Below are positions 60,966 through 64,000 of a stretch of 64,000 bases of DNA, piece by piece; the first letter of the stretch is position 1, and every line of letters begins with the position of its first letter. Source of the DNA: Tistrella mobilis KA081020-065 (GTDB taxonomy: Bacteria > Pseudomonadota > Alphaproteobacteria > Tistrellales > Tistrellaceae); the NCBI RefSeq assembly GCF_000264455.2, contig NC_017956.1, positions 1,471,501 through 1,535,500 on the forward strand, in the 5' to 3' direction. Made by a program: the position numbers and the translations under genes. The notes under the pieces were generated by a model, which searched no databases, was not told the DNA's origin, and saw only the letters and a program-made list of their open reading frames with translations.

Positions 60966-62615
60966 ATGCGGGCCAGCGGCAACACACGGCACCACGCCAT
61001 GTTTCAGGCCTTCGCGGAGCGCGCCCGGGCCCGCCCTGCCGACGAGGCTCTGGTGCTGGGCCATGTCCGGCTGGATTATGGCCGGCTGCTGAGCCGCGGC
61101 CTGGCGGTGGCGGGCGCCATTGCCGGCCTGCCGCGTCCGTCGCCCTCTGCCATGGCGCGACGGCCGCGGCCCTTGCGTTCATTGCGGCTGGTTGCCCTGG
61201 TCGCCGGCAATCGGATCGAGTTCGTCGAAGCCTTTCTCGGCACCGTCATGGCCGGCGCGGTGGTGCTGGTCGTCGACCCCAAGCTGACCACTGACCAGGG
61301 GCTGAAACTGTTCGAGCGGCTGGCGCCGGATCTGGTGATCCACGACCCCGCCGTCGCCGGCTGGGTGTCGAGCCCCGAGGCCGGGTTGCTGGCGGGCGGA
61401 TTTCTGGCGCTGACAGGCGGCATGGGCTGCCCCTACCGGCTGTGGCGCGACCGGGCGATGGGGGAGCAGCCGGCAACCGCAGATCTGCCGGCCGCCGTGG
61501 CACCCGATCAGCCCTTCCTGATCGCCACCACATCGGGCACCTCGTCCGAACCCAAGGCATTCATCCGCGATCATCAGAGCTGGGCGGAGAGCTTCCGCAA
61601 CAGCATCGCCGAATTCGCCATCGCACCTGGCGAGACGGTTCTGGCAATGGGGCCGTTGGTCCATGGCCTGTCGCTCTATGCGACCATGGAGGCGCTGGCC
61701 GCCGGCGCAACGGCGGTGCTGCTGGATCGGTTCGACGCGACCCGCGCCGCCGCGGTGGCCGCGGCGGAACGCGCCGATCTGCTGGTCGGCGTGCCGACGA
61801 TGTTCGAGGCGCTGGGGCGGGGGCTGGATCATGCGCGCGCCCGGCTGCCGGGCGTGCGGGCTGTGGTCTCGGCCGGGGCCAAACTGCCGCCGGCGCTGGC
61901 CCGAAGCCTTGGCGCCGCGCTGCCGCGTGCCGAGATCCACGAATATTACGGCGCGTCGGAGCTGAGCTTCGTGACCCTTGCCCGCAGCGGCCGGGGCGAC
62001 CCGGCGGAGTCGGTCGGGCGTGCCTTCCGGGGCGTGGAGCTGCGCATCACCGGCCCTGCGGGCGAGGCACTGCCCGCGGGCGAGGTGGGGCGGATCGACA
62101 TCCGCAGCCGCATGGTTTCGGCCGGGTACGTGATGGGGGGCGAGGACGGCAGCGGCTTCGTGGCGCTGGAGGAGGGCTGGTCCACGGTGGGCGATCTGGG
62201 CCGGTTGGATGCAGACGGACATCTGTACATTCTGGGCCGGGCCGGCGGCATGATCATCACCGGCGGGCTGAACGTCTATCCGGGCGAGGTGGAGGCGGCG
62301 ATCGCCGCCCTGCCCGGACTGGGAGAGGCGCTGGTCTTCGGCGTGCCCGACCCCTATTGGGGTGAAGCGGTGGCCGCCGTGCTGCGGGCCGGGCCTGAGA
62401 CGCCGCCGGTCGATCTGATCGAGCTGCGCAGCCGGCTGGCCGGGCGGCTGGCGCGCCACAAGCTGCCGCGGATGCTGTGGCATGTGCAGGACTGGCCGCT
62501 GGGCAGTTCCGGCAAGATCGCCCGCGGGCGCGTGCGCGCGACGATCGCCGCCGGCGAGGCCGGGCCGCCGCAGTTGCTGGACGAGGGCGTGGCGGGGGCC
62601 CTGCCCACCCGGTGA
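60966..62615 (+). CDS. AMP-dependent acyl-CoA synthetase/ligase
   Basis: 549 residues of the ANL superfamily. P-loop variant TTSGTSSEPKAF (usual TSGTTGxPK), EYYGASELSFVTLA, STVGDLGRLDADGHLYILGR, MIITGGLNVYPGEVE and the C-terminal Lys in GSSGKIARGRVR. It would activate a carboxylic acid as CoA thioester for the cluster's pathway. ATG at 60966 preceded by GGGGAG. Confidence 0.9.
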   Translation: MRASGNTRHHAMFQAFAERARARPADEALVLGHVRLDYGRLLSRGLAVAGAIAGLPRPSPSAMARRPRPLRSLRLVALVAGNRIEFVEAFLGTVMAGAVVLVVDPKLTTDQGLKLFERLAPDLVIHDPAVAGWVSSPEAGLLAGGFLALTGGMGCPYRLWRDRAMGEQPATADLPAAVAPDQPFLIATTSGTSSEPKAFIRDHQSWAESFRNSIAEFAIAPGETVLAMGPLVHGLSLYATMEALAAGATAVLLDRFDATRAAAVAAAERADLLVGVPTMFEALGRGLDHARARLPGVRAVVSAGAKLPPALARSLGAALPRAEIHEYYGASELSFVTLARSGRGDPAESVGRAFRGVELRITGPAGEALPAGEVGRIDIRSRMVSAGYVMGGEDGSGFVALEEGWSTVGDLGRLDADGHLYILGRAGGMIITGGLNVYPGEVEAAIAALPGLGEALVFGVPDPYWGEAVAAVLRAGPETPPVDLIELRSRLAGRLARHKLPRMLWHVQDWPLGSSGKIARGRVRATIAAGEAGPPQLLDEGVAGALPTR

Positions 62616-62660
62616 CCGCCAACCCGGTGACCACACATCGAGATTTCGCCGACGGGTCCA

Positions 62661-62698
62661 TTGACGCCTGAAGGCTGACGAATTATCTCTTTCGTCAG
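62661..62698 (+). promoter_or_regulatory. Promoter and TetR operator of the tetR-RND operon
   Basis: Inverted repeat CTGACGAA (62675-62682) / TTCGTCAG (62691-62698) with an 8-bp spacer. It lies across a candidate promoter (TTGACG at 62661-62666, TTATCT at 62683-62688, 16-bp spacer), 44 bp before the TetR start. Binding there would block transcription. Confidence 0.7.
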
Positions 62699-62741
62699 GA
62701 ATCAGTCGTCAGATCCGGAGAACGAGGCTCGCCCGCACGCC

Positions 62742-63350
62742 ATGGCCCCCCGCACCGACCACGACGAAACCCGCGTCCGCATCGCCGACGTCGCCGAAGA
62801 GCTGTTCCGGCGGCTGGGCTATGCCAAGACCACGGTCGCCGACATCGCCGCCGAACTCGGCATGTCGCCGGCCAATGTCTATCGCTTCTTCCCGTCGAAG
62901 GGCGCGATCGTCGAAAGCATCTGCAGCCGTTATCTGGAAGAGGTGGTGGTGCTTTGCGATCGCATCGCCGACCGGCCGGAGCCGGCGGCGGCACGGATCG
63001 AGGCACTGGTGCTGGGGGTGCTGGACTATCACCGCCGGATCGTGCTGCGCGAACAGCGCATCCACGATGTGGTGGTGATCGCGATTCGCGAGAACTGGCA
63101 GGCGATCCTGGCCCATAAAGACCGGATCCGCACCGTGATGGCCCGGATTCTGGCCGACGGCGTCCGGCGCGGCGAGTTTCCGGGCCTGGATGCCGAAGAT
63201 GCGGCCTCTGCCTTGTTGAGCGCCGGGACCCGCTTCTGTCATCCGATGATGATCGCCGACCATCTGGACGACGATCTGGATGCCGAGGCAAGGCAGATGC
63301 TGCGCTATCTGCTGGCGGGTTTCGCAACCGCCGGACGCCCTGCCGGTTGA
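62742..63350 (+). CDS. TetR family transcriptional regulator
   Basis: 202 residues. N-terminal HTH VAEELFRRLGYAKTTVADIA, AELGMSPANVYRFFPSKGAI is standard TetR; the C-terminal ligand domain (AARIEALVLGVLDYHRRIVL, RFCHPMMIADHL) is of the AcrR/AefR type. It probably represses itself and the RND pump genes that follow 91 bp downstream, through the 24-bp operator upstream. Confidence 0.92.
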   Translation: MAPRTDHDETRVRIADVAEELFRRLGYAKTTVADIAAELGMSPANVYRFFPSKGAIVESICSRYLEEVVVLCDRIADRPEPAAARIEALVLGVLDYHRRIVLREQRIHDVVVIAIRENWQAILAHKDRIRTVMARILADGVRRGEFPGLDAEDAASALLSAGTRFCHPMMIADHLDDDLDAEARQMLRYLLAGFATAGRPAG

Positions 63351-63441
63351 CCACCGGACCTCGCGCTGCGGCCGCCCCCCCACCGGCCGTGGTTCATAAA
63401 GCCTGACCGCCGCAGACCGCGGCCGAGGAGCCAGACGATCC

Positions 63442-64000
63442 ATGAACCGCACCGAAACCGGGCCTGCACGCCCTGACCTCGCCCGTTCTGCACGGCGCCC
63501 GGCCGTCCTGTTTCGCAGCGTGTCCGCTGCGGCGCTGATCGTGGCGGCGGTGGGGCTCGCCGGCTGCAAGGAGCAGACCCGCGCCGATGCCCCGCCGCCG
63601 GAACGGCCGGTGAAGGTGGCGACGGTGCGTTATGCCTCTACGGCCGAGACCCGCGATTTCGTGGGCGTGATCCGTGCGCGCACCGAAAGCGCGCTGGGCT
63701 TTCGGGTGGCGGGCAAGCTGGTCGAGCGGCCGGTGGATGTGGGCGACCGGGTGACGGCGGGGCAGGTGGTGGCCAGGCTGGACCGGACCGATCTGGCCCT
63801 GCAGGTGCGCAGCGCCGAGGCCGAGCTGGATGCGGCGCGGTCGAACTACACCCAGGCCAAATCCGACGAGGCGCGCTATGCCAGCCTGCGCTCGCGCGGG
63901 TTTGCCCCGGTGGCCGAATACGAACGTAAGAAGGCGGCACTGGACGCCGCCGCCAGCCGGGTTGAACAGGCCCGCCAGTCGCTGGATCTGGCCCGCAACC
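63442..64000 (+). CDS. RND efflux periplasmic adaptor (MFP), truncated by window end
   Basis: First 186 residues of a lipoprotein membrane-fusion protein. Lipobox AAVGLAGC, then the lipoyl/barrel part VKVATVRYASTAETRDFVGV, FRVAGKLVERPVDVGDRVTA, QVVARLDRTDLALQVRSA and the coiled coil region (AELDAARSNYTQAKSDEARY). It is read into the window end; an RND transporter gene should follow. Regulated with the TetR gene upstream. Confidence 0.9.
   Translation, partial: MNRTETGPARPDLARSARRPAVLFRSVSAAALIVAAVGLAGCKEQTRADAPPPERPVKVATVRYASTAETRDFVGVIRARTESALGFRVAGKLVERPVDVGDRVTAGQVVARLDRTDLALQVRSAEAELDAARSNYTQAKSDEARYASLRSRGFAPVAEYERKKAALDAAASRVEQARQSLDLARN

Overview
This is a very GC-rich stretch (about 70% by eye) of chromosomal DNA, tightly packed with genes. 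The gene content suggests a free-living alphaproteobacterium, probably of the Rhodospirillales type (a Tistrella- or Azospirillum-like organism is a guess, not a demonstration). The evidence is an NdvB/NdvC-type beta-glucan synthesis pair, a lipoprotein resembling the Caulobacter CC0125/CC1285 family, CobC/CobQ naming-type cobalamin genes and Fur-like operators of the TGCGAAT-type. I see no insertion sequences, phage genes or CRISPR array; most of the window looks like core and metabolic chromosome.

Layout. 1-6.0 kb: heme acquisition operon (outer-membrane receptor cut by the window edge, hemP, hmuS, hmuT, hmuU, hmuV), followed by a convergent lone cytochrome P450. 7.5-10.8 kb: mscL, a degenerate EAL protein and an outer-membrane barrel protein. 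11-15 kb: a lipoprotein, then a Fur-box-preceded exbB-exbD-exbD-tonB operon that would energise the TonB receptors here (heme and B12). 15.1-20.3 kb: NdvB-like glucan synthase, a small membrane protein and an RTX lipase-like protein. 20.5-28.4 kb: glucokinase, agmatine deiminase, pirin, an MFS + M24 peptidase operon with a divergent AraC regulator, and a CDF-like protein. 28.6-35.2 kb: NdvC-like glucan enzyme, then a cobalamin-riboswitch-controlled btuB-cobQ-cobC operon. 35.3-42.5 kb: PRC-barrel protein, SIMPL protein, HrpB helicase, rhodanese, LysR regulator, amidase. 42.6-47.8 kb: an iron-responsive imelysin / di-heme oxidoreductase / imelysin / DUF1513 operon with a second Fur-like box. 47.8-54.0 kb: ABM monooxygenase, HAD phosphatase, the valine-degradation operon mmsA-acyl-CoA dehydrogenase-mmsB and a divergent LysR. 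54.1-57.8 kb: a frameshifted CNT nucleoside transporter, a structurally aberrant leucine-type tRNA-like gene and an unusual radical SAM protein. 57.9-62.6 kb: a probable acyl-CoA catabolic operon (phosphotransferase, SDR, MDR, AMP-ligase) preceded by a TetR-type operator. 62.7-64 kb: a TetR regulator with its operator and the start of an RND adaptor gene.

How it fits together. The dominant theme is TonB-dependent iron/heme/B12 supply: receptors, ABC importer, energising ExbB/ExbD/TonB complex, and the periplasmic imelysin/di-heme set share a putative Fur operator. The least explained part is 55.5-57.8 kb, where a tRNA-like gene with perfect acceptor, D and T arms but no usable anticodon loop sits 95 bp upstream of a radical SAM gene with a non-canonical CX5CX2C cluster motif and a C-terminal four-cysteine knuckle.
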